From: Morganella sibonii
GTDB taxonomy: Bacteria > Pseudomonadota > Gammaproteobacteria > Enterobacterales > Enterobacteriaceae
Strand: one strand, 5' to 3'
Length of the DNA stretch: 64,000 bases
NCBI RefSeq assembly: GCF_040560245.1
Contig: NZ_JAKMWP010000013.1
Part shown: one piece after another, positions 1 through 8,360 of the stretch
Numbering within the stretch: position 1 is the stretch's first letter
Layout of the letters: each line of letters starts with the position of its first letter
Program-made: the position numbers and the translations under genes
The notes under the pieces: model-generated
What the model was told of the DNA's origin: nothing
Database searches by the model: none
What the model saw: the letters and a program-made list of their open reading frames with translations, nothing else

Positions 1-424
1 GGGTACCTTCAAAAATACGGCCGCAGCCACCGGAAAACAGGGTATCGCCACAAAACAGATAAGGTTCGCAATAATAAGCCACGTGTCCGAGAGTATGCCC
101 GGGGACGGCTATAACCCGGAATGTCAGTCCGCCGCAGGTGATGGTGTCATTATCCTGTACACAGTGGTTTGCCCCTTTCGGCAGGGTTTCTGCGGGGCCG
201 TAAACCGGCAGCCCGGGGTAATGCGAGGCAATTTCTGCCGTACCGCCGGTATGGTCGGCATGGTGATGTGTCAGCAAAACAGCAGCGGGGGTCAGTTTCT
301 GTTCCTTAAGTGTATTCAGTACCGGCGCGCTGACACCCGGATCAACGATGACACAGGTGTGCGCATTATCCCGTAATAGCCAAATGTAGTTATCTGATAA
401 TGCGGAAATTCTGATAAGCTTCAT
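1..424 (-). CDS. gloB: Hydroxyacylglutathione hydrolase (glyoxalase II), 3' end cut by window edge
   Basis: Minus-strand reading from the ATG at 424 gives about 141 residues of a metallo-beta-lactamase fold protein beginning MKLIRISALSDNYIWLL. The metal-binding motif THHHADHTGG lies near residue 60, followed by a VPGHTLGH segment and a CGDTLF segment, all typical of GloB. The enzyme hydrolyses S-lactoylglutathione to D-lactate and glutathione, the last step of cytosolic methylglyoxal detoxification. The C-terminal part lies outside the window. It is divergent from yafS, as in E. coli, where gloB-yafS-rnhA-dnaQ-aspV has the same order. Start chosen by family N-terminus. Confidence 0.93.
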   Translation of the reverse strand, partial: MKLIRISALSDNYIWLLRDNAHTCVIVDPGVSAPVLNTLKEQKLTPAAVLLTHHHADHTGGTAEIASHYPGLPVYGPAETLPKGANHCVQDNDTITCGGLTFRVIAVPGHTLGHVAYYCEPYLFCGDTLFSGGCGRIFEGT

Positions 425-464
425 AGATACCTCACTTTTTTGAGTGTGAACCAAGGATAAAACC

Positions 465-1196
465 ATGTTTTCTGCACGGGCGACAAAAACACTGATAATG
501 CCGGACTCGTGGGACGATATTCCCTGCGGGCGCGGATTCCTGCAGTCGCTGGAAGCACAGCTGGCGCCCTGGTGGCCGAAAATGTTTGGTTTTCATCTGA
601 TTAAAGTCGGTACACTGAGCGGTGAAATTGACAGCAGCAGTTGTATGATCCCGCATCAGGTGAATGTGGCGCGACAAGGTAACAGCTTACAGGTAGCCGG
701 GGAGGCAGCACAATTACCGTTTCAGGATAAATCAGCAGATGTGTGTGTGCTGGCTCATAATCTTGGCTACAGCAGCGATCCTCACCGGGTGCTGCGTGAA
801 GCCGACCGTATCCTGATTGAGGATGGCTGGCTTATTATCAGCGGGTTTAACCCGTTAAGTCTGCTGGGGGCGCGTAAACTGATCCCGTGGCGTCTGAATC
901 AGCATCCGCAGTACAGCCGGATGTTTTCTCAGTTGCGCATAATTGACTGGCTCAGTCTGCTCAATTACGAAATCATGTATCACCGGCTGACTGTACCGAT
1001 CCCCTGGTGTGATCCGGAAAGTTTTGGTAACCGGTATGCACAGCTTCTCGGCTGTCTGGGGGTAATTATAGCCCGTAAACGCACAGTATCGCTGACGTTT
1101 CCCCCGCAGAAGCTGCGTCTGCTGCGGCCCAAACTGAGCAATGTCGTGGGGGCAACACGCCAGCAGTCGCCGCCACGCTGCCTGAAACGGCGCTGA
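465..1196 (+). CDS. yafS: SAM-dependent methyltransferase YafS
   Basis: 243 residues, close to the usual YafS length of 240. Visible features are the HLPF-like segment QLPFQDKSADVCVLAHNL and READRILIEDGWLIISGFNP, which form the acidic and post-motif strands of a class I Rossmann methyltransferase (methyltransf_11 type). The C-terminal GATRQ motif is also in E. coli YafS. Its substrate is not established. It ends 4 bp before the convergent rnhA stop and diverges from gloB. An internal Met (residue 12) is possible but the first ATG gives the family-length N-terminus. Confidence 0.88.
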   Translation: MFSARATKTLIMPDSWDDIPCGRGFLQSLEAQLAPWWPKMFGFHLIKVGTLSGEIDSSSCMIPHQVNVARQGNSLQVAGEAAQLPFQDKSADVCVLAHNLGYSSDPHRVLREADRILIEDGWLIISGFNPLSLLGARKLIPWRLNQHPQYSRMFSQLRIIDWLSLLNYEIMYHRLTVPIPWCDPESFGNRYAQLLGCLGVIIARKRTVSLTFPPQKLRLLRPKLSNVVGATRQQSPPRCLKRR

Positions 1197-1199
1197 TAA

Positions 1200-1670
1200 C
1201 TATTCAGCCGCCGGCTGATAACCGGTATCGTCCTGTGACGGCGACTCCGCCGCTGCGCGGGCAAGTTCATCACAGCGTTCATTTTCAGGATGTCCCGCAT
1301 GACCCTTCACCCACTGCCAGTCAATCTGATGGCGGGTAATAGCTGCATCCAGGCGTTGCCACAAATCGACATTCACCACCGGGGATTTATCTGCTTTGCG
1401 CCAGCCGCGCCGCTTCCAGTTGTGGATCCACTGCGTGATCCCCTGGCGGACATACTGACTGTCGGTGGTCAGCACAATATCACACGGTCTGCTGAGGGTT
1501 TCCAGCGCCACAATAGCGGCCAGTAACTCCATCCGGTTATTGGTGGTAAGAAAAAAACCCTCACTCAGTGCTTTTTCATGACCTTTATAACGCAGCAGTG
1601 CACCGTAACCGCCGGGTCCCGGATTTCCCAGGCAGGAGCCGTCGGTGAAAATTTCTACCTTGTCACTCAT
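1200..1670 (-). CDS. rnhA: Ribonuclease HI
   Basis: 156 residues starting MSDKVEIFTDGSCLGNPGPG. RNase HI degrades the RNA strand of RNA:DNA hybrids such as R-loops. The catalytic acidic residues are visible in FTDGSC (Asp), NNRMELLA (Glu), TTDSQYV (Asp) and NERCDELAR (Asp). The open frame extends far upstream to 2024, but that extension runs antisense through dnaQ and is not homologous, so the ATG at 1670 is chosen. The stop lies 4 bp beyond the yafS stop (convergent). It is divergent from dnaQ with a 60-bp spacer, the classical E. coli arrangement. Confidence 0.97.
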   Translation of the reverse strand: MSDKVEIFTDGSCLGNPGPGGYGALLRYKGHEKALSEGFFLTTNNRMELLAAIVALETLSRPCDIVLTTDSQYVRQGITQWIHNWKRRGWRKADKSPVVNVDLWQRLDAAITRHQIDWQWVKGHAGHPENERCDELARAAAESPSQDDTGYQPAAE

Positions 1671-1730
1671 CTCTGGTAGACTCTTCCTATGGTTGATTGG
1701 TATTACCTGAGTCTGACATAAAACACGATG
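1671..1730. promoter_or_regulatory. Divergent rnhA/dnaQ promoter region
   Basis: Only 60 bp separate the two start codons, so the promoters of rnhA and dnaQ must overlap each other or the opposite gene, as in E. coli. I did not assign -35/-10 boxes with confidence. Confidence 0.6.
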
Positions 1731-2465
1731 ATGAGCACTGATATTACACGACAAATTGTTCTCGATACCGAAACCACCGGTATGAACAAACTGGGTACCC
1801 ACTATGAAGGGCACAATATTATTGAGATCGGTGCGGTTGAGGTTATTAACCGCCGCCTGACCGGTCGTAACTTCCATCTGTATATCCGGCCTGACCGGCT
1901 GGTGGACCCGGAAGCATTTGGTGTACACGGGATCAGTGATGAATTCCTGATGGATAAACCGGTTTTTGCGGACATTGCGGATGAATTTATTGAATTTATC
2001 CGTGGTGCGGAACTGGTTATTCATAACGCCCCCTTCGATATCGGTTTTATGGATTATGAATTCCGGAAACTGAACCGGGGGATCCCGCCGACCACGGAAT
2101 TTTGTACTGTTACTGACAGCTTAACGCTTGCCAGACAGCTTTTCCCGGGTAAACGAAATAACCTCGATGCTTTATGTGACCGCTACCAGATAGATAACTC
2201 AAAGCGGCTGCTGCACGGCGCATTACTCGATGCCGAGATTTTGTCAGATGTTTATCTGGCAATGACCGGCGGCCAGACATCTCTGGCTTTTTCAGCGGAT
2301 AATGAGAGCAGCGATGAAGAAAACATTCAGACTATTCAGCGTATTACCCGGCCGCAAAGTGGTCTGCGGGTGGTGTATGCCACGGATGAGGAAATTGCGG
2401 CGCACGAGGCGCGTCTGGACCTGGCAGAGAAAAAAGGGGCAAACCCGTGTATCTGGCGGAGCTGA
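1731..2465 (+). CDS. dnaQ: DNA polymerase III epsilon subunit (3'-5' proofreading exonuclease)
   Basis: 244 residues. The N-terminal DEDDh exonuclease shows Exo I (VLDTETTG), Exo II (HNAPFDIGFMD) and Exo III (HGALLDAEIL). The C-terminal tail (TDEEIAAHEARLDL) matches the region that binds the alpha subunit. It proofreads replication as part of the Pol III core. An in-frame ATG lies just upstream at 1728; the second ATG gives the MSTDITRQIV start matching E. coli MSTAITRQIV. Divergent from rnhA, followed by tRNA-Asp as in E. coli. Confidence 0.97.
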   Translation: MSTDITRQIVLDTETTGMNKLGTHYEGHNIIEIGAVEVINRRLTGRNFHLYIRPDRLVDPEAFGVHGISDEFLMDKPVFADIADEFIEFIRGAELVIHNAPFDIGFMDYEFRKLNRGIPPTTEFCTVTDSLTLARQLFPGKRNNLDALCDRYQIDNSKRLLHGALLDAEILSDVYLAMTGGQTSLAFSADNESSDEENIQTIQRITRPQSGLRVVYATDEEIAAHEARLDLAEKKGANPCIWRS

Positions 2466-2606
2466 CAGTATGCTGTGCGCGGCTTTCTGTACAAAACCGG
2501 TTTCTCAGGTGAAAAACTGTGCAATTGCATACAATTACCTAAATCAGGTATTGACGAACAGGAACCGGCATCGTATTATCCGCGACGTTCCCGGTAAGGA
2601 ACATAC

Positions 2607-2683
2607 GGAGCGGTAGTTCAGTTGGTTAGAATACCTGCCTGTCACGCAGGGGGTCGCGGGTTCGAGTCCCGTCCGTTCCGCCA
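2607..2683 (+). tRNA. aspV: tRNA-Asp (anticodon GUC)
   Basis: 77-nt cloverleaf with an acceptor stem ggagcgg pairing with ccgttcc, anticodon loop CTGTCAC (anticodon GTC), T-loop gttcgagtccc and an encoded CCA end. It sits downstream of dnaQ as aspV does in E. coli. Composition turns strongly AT-rich immediately beyond its terminator. Confidence 0.98.
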
Positions 2684-2691
2684 CATTATAA

Positions 2692-2722
2692 CGCCATGCT
2701 ATTCAATAGCATGGCGTTTTTG
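2692..2722 (+). terminator. Rho-independent terminator of tRNA-Asp
   Basis: Perfect 11-bp stem (cgccatgctat / atagcatggcg) with a 3-nt loop, followed by a T-rich run, 8 bp after the tRNA CCA end. Confidence 0.9.
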
Positions 2723-2806
2723 TTTTGTGGTTTTACTGATATACCATTTCATTTTTACTTATCACCGATAAAAATCAGGCTGATTCAGGATACGCGGGTA
2801 ATCTCA

Positions 2807-3022
2807 TCATTGCCTGATATTTTTCCGGCTCTCATTATCACACGGAAAATGCTCATACATTTTCTCTGCCGCCTCATCAAACCCTTCCGGAATTTCATAC
2901 ACGCTTTCTGACAGAAAATTCTCAGTCACTGTATCCATATAAAGCATTTTACCGGTTTCATCCCGGCAGATGCTGACCAGAACCGTTTCAGATAAGGAGG
3001 AGAGGACATTAAACCCGCGCAT
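2807..3022 (-). CDS. Small hypothetical protein
   Basis: 71 codons from the ATG at 3022 (a TTG precedes it). The acidic protein begins MRGFNVLSSLSETVLVSICR and has a balanced amino-acid composition, which is unusual for a spurious frame in AT-rich DNA. I recognise no family or motif. The ribosome binding site is poor (GAAGAG almost touching the start), so translation is uncertain. It lies between tRNA-Asp and the lysU-like gene and could be a fragment of an older insertion. Confidence 0.35.
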   Translation of the reverse strand: MRGFNVLSSLSETVLVSICRDETGKMLYMDTVTENFLSESVYEIPEGFDEAAEKMYEHFPCDNESRKNIRQ

Positions 3023-3025
3023 CAA

Positions 3026-3761
3026 CTCTTCTGTATATACTATGTTAAACGATTCTCAGTAAATACGTGTAAAGCTGATATATGTAAGGAGCAGAATAGT
3101 TATTTGGCATAACTAACGCCTTTTTTTGTTTATAATTAACTGAACTTTAATATCAGATAATTATGTTTTTATTTTGATTCTTTCAGAAAATAAAATGAGA
3201 AAAATACATATAGAGTCATTTCTGTTTAATTATTATTCATTAATATAGTCAGTTATAGAGGGTGATTTAAATATCATTTAAAAACAATTAGTTGCTTGCT
3301 TTTCATGAAAATTGTTCTTATTAAACTGTATCTGTTAATTGTGCATAACGTCACCACCAGAACATTTTGATAACATAATAACCATTTGCTTATAATGAGA
3401 TGATTTAAATCTCCAAATCTTATCTTTTACTGTCTTGTGATAAACCGGATTGATTATTTATCTATAAATAACATTCAGTTATATTTTCAGCAGAATTGTG
3501 CTGCAATATGAGTTTTTCTTATTTAAGTAAATTCTAATTATGGCGTTACTAAGTTAATCACCACCTAATGATTGTATATTTATTGCATTATTTTAATTTA
3601 TTGAAAAGTAAGGATAATTTTTTTTCTCATAAAAAACACAATAAAAATATTATTATAACCTTGCGTTTTTATTTAAAGTGTGTCATTGATATCTTAATAA
3701 ATAATTGTTGCAATACAATTAGCGGTCATTAACCAGGTAACAAGTAATTATAGGAAAGAAT
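3026..3761. other. AT-rich intergenic region upstream of the lysU-like gene
   Basis: About 735 bp of very AT-rich sequence without a convincing ORF. It presumably carries the promoter of the lysyl-tRNA synthetase gene. I saw no cadC remnant and no convincing integrase remnant. Confidence 0.6.
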
Positions 3762-5261
3762 ATGAATGATATATCTTCTGTTGACTCAACAAATGAATTA
3801 AATGTGCGTCGTGAAAAATTAGCAGCCATTCGAAAAAGTCAACCAATAGCTTTTCCTAATAATTTTAAACGAGAAAATGTATCAGTTGATCTTCATCGTG
3901 AGTATGACGGTGCAGAACAATCTGAACTGGAAAAGCAAAATATCCATGTTGTCGTCGCTGGCCGTATTATGACCAAACGTATCATGGGTAAGGCTTCCTT
4001 TATTAATGTTCGCGATAATAAAGGTCTTATTCAGATTTACGTTTCGCAGGATGTCATTTCAGAAGATAGCTATAACGAATTCAAAAAATTTGATATCGGC
4101 GATATTGTTGGTATCAAAGGAACGTTATTCAAAACAAAAACGGGCGAACTGTCTGTCAATTGCCAGGATATTGAGCTGTTAACTAAATCCTTACGGCCGT
4201 TACCGGATAAATTTCATGGTTTAACTGACCAGGAGATGCGTTATCGCCAGCGTTATGTTGATCTGATTGTTAACGAGGAATCCTATACTACATTCCTGTT
4301 ACGTTCCCGGATTTTAGCTGAAATCAGACGCTATATGGTCGAGCATGATTTCATGGAAGTTGAAACACCGATGATGCAGTTAATTCCGGGTGGCGCATCT
4401 GCCCGTCCTTTTACAACGCATCATAACGCGTTAGATGTAGATATGTACTTACGTATCTCTCCGGAATTATTTTTGAAAAGATTAGTTGTGGGTGGTTTTG
4501 AGCGTGTGTTCGAAATCAACCGTAACTTCCGTAATGAAGGTATATCACCGCGCCATAATCCAGAATTTACTATGATGGAACTTTATATGGCGTATGCGGA
4601 TTACAATGATTTAATTTTATTAACTGAAGACCTGTTCAGAACTGTTGCGGTTAATGTTCTTGGTACACCGGTTGTTGATTATGGTGATGAAGTATTTGAC
4701 TTCGGAAAACCATTCAACAAACTGACTATGCGTGAAGCCATTATCAAATATGGTGACAACATCACCATGGAAGATATTATTGATTACGATAAAGCGTCAA
4801 GAGTTGCTCAGAAATTAGGCATTACTATTGAACCTAGCTGGGGACTTGGCCGTTTACAGTCAGAGATCTTTGAAGAAGTTGCTGAGCATCATTTAGTTCA
4901 GCCTACTTTTATCACTGAATATCCGGCTGAGATATCACCATTGGCACGTCGTAGTGATGAGAACCCGATGTACACAGATCGTTTTGAGTTCTTTATCGGT
5001 AAACGTGAAATTGGTAATGGTTTCTCTGAGCTTAATGATGCTGAAGACCAGGCAGAACGCTTTAATGACCAGGTGAAAGCAAAAGATGCCGGCGATGATG
5101 AAGCTATGTTCTATGATGAAGACTATGTTACTGCATTGGAATATGGTATGCCTCCGACAGCAGGACTTGGTATCGGGATCGACCGTATGATTATGTTATT
5201 TACTAATAGCCATACTATTCGTGACGTAATCTTATTCCCAACATTAAAACCAGTAGAATAA
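3762..5261 (+). CDS. lysU: Lysyl-tRNA synthetase (class II), LysU/LysS type
   Basis: 499 residues, slightly shorter than E. coli LysS/LysU (505). An OB-fold anticodon-binding domain occupies about residues 60-145 (VAGRIMTKRIMGKASF). The class II core follows, with motif 1 around DFMEVETPMM, motif 2 around FRNEGISPRHNPEFTMMELY and motif 3 around GLGIGIDRMIMLF. It charges tRNA-Lys with lysine in the cytoplasm. Codon use is far more AT-rich than in the core genes. E. coli lysU also sits beside the cad operon, so I infer that this is the cad-linked paralogue rather than the housekeeping lysS; the housekeeping copy, normally with prfB, is not in the window. Start preceded by an AGGAAAG ribosome site. 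Confidence 0.9.
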   Translation: MNDISSVDSTNELNVRREKLAAIRKSQPIAFPNNFKRENVSVDLHREYDGAEQSELEKQNIHVVVAGRIMTKRIMGKASFINVRDNKGLIQIYVSQDVISEDSYNEFKKFDIGDIVGIKGTLFKTKTGELSVNCQDIELLTKSLRPLPDKFHGLTDQEMRYRQRYVDLIVNEESYTTFLLRSRILAEIRRYMVEHDFMEVETPMMQLIPGGASARPFTTHHNALDVDMYLRISPELFLKRLVVGGFERVFEINRNFRNEGISPRHNPEFTMMELYMAYADYNDLILLTEDLFRTVAVNVLGTPVVDYGDEVFDFGKPFNKLTMREAIIKYGDNITMEDIIDYDKASRVAQKLGITIEPSWGLGRLQSEIFEEVAEHHLVQPTFITEYPAEISPLARRSDENPMYTDRFEFFIGKREIGNGFSELNDAEDQAERFNDQVKAKDAGDDEAMFYDEDYVTALEYGMPPTAGLGIGIDRMIMLFTNSHTIRDVILFPTLKPVE

Positions 5262-5271
5262 AATGAGAAAG

Positions 5272-5302
5272 GGGGGAGGTTAATGAATAATTAACCTCCC
5301 CC
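5272..5302. terminator. Strong inverted repeat between lysU-like and argP-like genes
   Basis: Perfect 12-bp stem (gggggaggttaa / ttaacctccccc) with a 7-nt loop, 10 bp after the synthetase stop codon. No T-run follows on the plus strand, so it may be an imperfect terminator or an mRNA 3'-end stabiliser. Confidence 0.65.
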
Positions 5303-5344
5303 TGACTCATATGAAGTGCTTTTATTATTGTATTAAGGTTGCAG

Positions 5345-6226
5345 ATGAAAAATTTGGATTATAAATCGTTACGATTACTTGATTTAGTTATAAAAGAGCA
5401 GGGTTTTGAAAAAGCATCAGCTAAGCTGTTTGTTTCACAATCAGCAGTATCCCAGCGAATAAAGCAATTAGAAAATCAAATAGGTGAAATCTTACTAACC
5501 CGGACAGTCCCTCCTAAACCAACAGAGTACGGGCAGAAGTTACTTGGGTTATTATATCACGTGACACTATTAGAGCATGATAGCTTTAGCAAAAGTGGTA
5601 ATGAAGTAATCACTATCCCGATAGCAGTTAATGCTGACTCAATTGCAACATGGTTATTTCCAACAATAAAAACATTTTTAAACGATTATTCTGTCCGGTT
5701 AGATATTAAGCTTGATGATGAGACGAAGACACTGAGCCATTTGCTGAAAGGTGAGGTCGTTGGTGCTGTCAGCCTGCAACCGCTGCCTATCATTGGTGGT
5801 AAATGTGATTATATCGGCGCACTTGATTATATTTTTGTTTCCAGTAAGAGTTTTGCTGAAAAATACTTCAAGAATGGTGTAACTCAGGATGCCTTACTAA
5901 AAGCACCAATTGTTTCTTTTAATAAAGAAACGGATACCCATCATGATTTTCTGCAGCAATATTTTAGTCTGACGCCGGGAAGTCTGAACAGTCATATAGT
6001 TCCTTCTTCTGAGGCATATATACAGCTTGTTTTACAAGATTCAGCCTGCTGCATGATCCCGAGACAACAGATTAAGGATAAATTAGACAGTGGCGAGATA
6101 ATCAATCTGGTCCCGTCTTTAAGTCAGCAGAAAAAATTATACTGGCATCGTTATCAGCCAGAGTCAGATACAATGAAAAGGTTATCAACAGTCATTATTG
6201 AGAATATCAAAAAGTACCTGGTGTAA
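5345..6226 (+). CDS. LysR-family regulator of the ArgP (IciA) type
   Basis: 293 residues from the ATG at 5345, preceded by AAGG. An N-terminal winged helix-turn-helix (SAKLFVSQSAVSQRIKQLE) is followed by a substrate-binding-like domain. Similarity to E. coli ArgP runs along the whole protein: the start MKNLDYKSLRLLDLVI, the TRTVPPKPTEYGQKLL segment, IPIAVNADSIATWL, GEVVGAVSLQ and CCMIP. E. coli ArgP binds lysine and arginine and controls lysine-related genes. Its position directly before cadBA, with no cadC, suggests that it is the lysine-responsive cad regulator here (inference). AT-rich like its neighbours, so acquired with them and likely a paralogue of a chromosomal argP elsewhere. Confidence 0.85.
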   Translation: MKNLDYKSLRLLDLVIKEQGFEKASAKLFVSQSAVSQRIKQLENQIGEILLTRTVPPKPTEYGQKLLGLLYHVTLLEHDSFSKSGNEVITIPIAVNADSIATWLFPTIKTFLNDYSVRLDIKLDDETKTLSHLLKGEVVGAVSLQPLPIIGGKCDYIGALDYIFVSSKSFAEKYFKNGVTQDALLKAPIVSFNKETDTHHDFLQQYFSLTPGSLNSHIVPSSEAYIQLVLQDSACCMIPRQQIKDKLDSGEIINLVPSLSQQKKLYWHRYQPESDTMKRLSTVIIENIKKYLV

Positions 6227-7012
6227 AAGTGTCTGATTTTAAACCGTTCTTCTGTCAAATATAGTATTACCCTGATTATTTAATAGCTCCTGAGTTAATT
6301 AATTCGGAGTTATTAAATAAACCCCCGCCTAAGCATCTATCTTTTTCTGAGAGTCAGTAATACTGGCCACTATACAGGATTTATCACCTTATTCTCCTCC
6401 GTGCCCTGATATTTCAATGTCAGATCAGCATGTATATCAATGAAATCCGTAACACCTGCATCCGTACACCCGGCCGGCTCCGGCCGGGGATCTCTGGTTA
6501 CTCCCCTTTGTGATTAACTATTTTGTGTAAGAACACCCGCCGTAAAATGAGCACTTCAGTACTATGAGTATCGGTACCACTAACGGCAGCATATCGCTGT
6601 TGCTGCTTTGTGTTTATACCCAACGGTTATCCTTTTATTGGCAATAATTCCGGATCGTCTGTTTTTTAACCCGTAAGGTTCAGTTGTCCCCTCTGAGAAG
6701 AGGGAGATCTGTTGATAAGTATTTTTTTTCACCAGCAAAAATATCGGAAGAGTCAACACATTTGAGATGGATTGGTGGCTATTTATTGCCTTTTTATTTT
6801 GATCCAGATCAACAAAAGCCCAGATTTAAAGAAATTCAATATATAAAACAATGTGTTACGATATATCTAGCAGGTGTTACAAAATATGAATTATGTGACG
6901 AATGTCTCATCATTATTTTTTCTTATTGTCTATCTTAAATAATAAGGAGCCTAATCAAATCTTGGTTACTATAAGCATTATTTAAATAATGTACGAAAAT
7001 GAGGCAATTATA
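6227..7012. other. Long intergenic region before cadB
   Basis: About 790 bp containing a perfect 9-bp GC-rich inverted repeat (cccggccgg / ccggccggg, 6469-6488), which may end transcription from the argP-like gene, and an FNR-like box described separately. An 84-codon frame (6684-6938) lacks a ribosome site and resembles nothing; I do not call it. The length suggests extensive cis regulation of cadBA. Confidence 0.6.
6799..6812 (+). promoter_or_regulatory. Putative FNR/ANR-type binding site upstream of cadBA
   Basis: TTGATCCAGATCAA matches the FNR consensus TTGAT-N4-ATCAA at every specified position. A TATATA -10-like element lies at 6840-6845, so the site would sit roughly 40-46 bp upstream of transcription start, compatible with class II FNR activation. 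cadB starts at 7013. Function is inferred. Confidence 0.55.
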
Positions 7013-8332
7013 ATGAGTACACCGAAAAAAATAGGGTTAATCACATGTATGGCTGTGGTTGCCGGTAATATGATGGGGAGTGGTATAGCCCTTCTTCCAG
7101 CCAGCCTTGCAAAAATAGGTTCGATTGCAATCTGGGGTTGGGTTGTCGCAATGATCGGGGCTATGGCTTTAGCATATGTATATGCCCGTCTGGCGACAAA
7201 AAATCCCCAGGAGGGCGGGCCGATAGCATATGCCGGTGAAGTAGCCCCGATTCTTGGTCACCAGACTTCAGTTATGTACTACCACGCGAATTGGATCGGA
7301 AACCTTGCAATCGCAATCACAGCAGTTGCTTATGCATCATCTTTTTTCCCGATTCTTAACGACCCCATTCCGGCTGCGATTGCAAGTATCGCGATGGTGT
7401 GGTTATTCACATTTGTGAACCTCCTCGGCGGAGCCTGGGTTAGCCGTTTAACGTCTATCGGTTTAATTCTTGTGCTGATCCCTGTTATCGGTACCGCTGT
7501 TTTCGGATGGTCATGGTTCGATATTACAATCTATAAAGCAAACTGGATTGCTGATCCTTCAGGCGACAGTAACAAAGCTATCATTAACTCCGTATTACTC
7601 TGCTTATGGGCGTTCGTTGGTGTTGAATCAGCTGCAGTTAGTAGCGGATTAGTAGACAACCCTACCCGGACAGTACCTCTGGCAACCATCGGCGGAACAT
7701 TATTAGCAGGGATTGTTTATATTCTTGCCTCTCAGGTCATCGCTGGTATGTTCCCTAACGCTGAAGTCGCCGGTTCAGGTGCTCCTTTTGCTTTAAGTGC
7801 CTCAAAAATGGTTGGTGACTGGGCTATACCATTTGTATCTGCCTTTACTGCTATTGCATGCTTAACATCACTTGGTTCATGGATGATGTTAGTCGGACAG
7901 GCTGGTCGCAGAGCGGCTGCTGATGGTAACTTCCCTAAACTTTTCGGTGAAACAGATAAGAATGGTGTACCGAAAAAAGGTCTTATCGTCGCTTCAATAA
8001 TGATGACTGCTCTGATGGTTATTCTGACTGTCCTGAGTGCAAGTGGTTCTAATGCGGCCGATTTATTTACTCAGTTAACAAGTATCGCTGTAATGTTAAC
8101 AATGTTCCCGTATTTCTACTCAGCAATTGATTTAATCCGTTTTGAAGGAATGACAACTAAGAGTTTATTTAGCTTAGTCGCATCTGTTCTTGCAATTCTA
8201 TTCTGCTTTATCGCACTGGCTGGTGCGGAACACTATCAAATAACAGCAACAATCATTGTTTCATTAGCTATATTCGCCTTCTATGCAAGAAAAATGGGCA
8301 ATAAGCAAAAACAAGAACAAGTTACTGAATAA
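7013..8332 (+). CDS. cadB: Cadaverine/lysine antiporter
   Basis: 439 residues, 12 predicted membrane helices, APC family. It imports lysine in exchange for cadaverine across the inner membrane. Diagnostic CadB segments are GNMMGSGIALLPASLA near the N-terminus, ARLATKNPQEGGPIAYAGE, YYHANWIGNLAI, LWAFVGVESAA and SLGSWMMLVGQAGRRAA. A longer in-frame start exists at 6989, but the ATG at 7013 has GAGG eight bases upstream and gives the family start MSTPKKIGL. It is 28 bp upstream of cadA and clearly forms the cadBA operon. AT-rich codon usage. Confidence 0.95.
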   Translation: MSTPKKIGLITCMAVVAGNMMGSGIALLPASLAKIGSIAIWGWVVAMIGAMALAYVYARLATKNPQEGGPIAYAGEVAPILGHQTSVMYYHANWIGNLAIAITAVAYASSFFPILNDPIPAAIASIAMVWLFTFVNLLGGAWVSRLTSIGLILVLIPVIGTAVFGWSWFDITIYKANWIADPSGDSNKAIINSVLLCLWAFVGVESAAVSSGLVDNPTRTVPLATIGGTLLAGIVYILASQVIAGMFPNAEVAGSGAPFALSASKMVGDWAIPFVSAFTAIACLTSLGSWMMLVGQAGRRAAADGNFPKLFGETDKNGVPKKGLIVASIMMTALMVILTVLSASGSNAADLFTQLTSIAVMLTMFPYFYSAIDLIRFEGMTTKSLFSLVASVLAILFCFIALAGAEHYQITATIIVSLAIFAFYARKMGNKQKQEQVTE

Positions 8333-8360
8333 TTAGCATATCTTAAATATAAGAGGTTAT

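Noticed and set aside
6684..6938. 84-codon frame before cadB, possible leader peptide
   Set aside because: No ribosome site, atypical composition, and it covers the FNR-like box; no lysine-rich stretch that would suggest attenuation.
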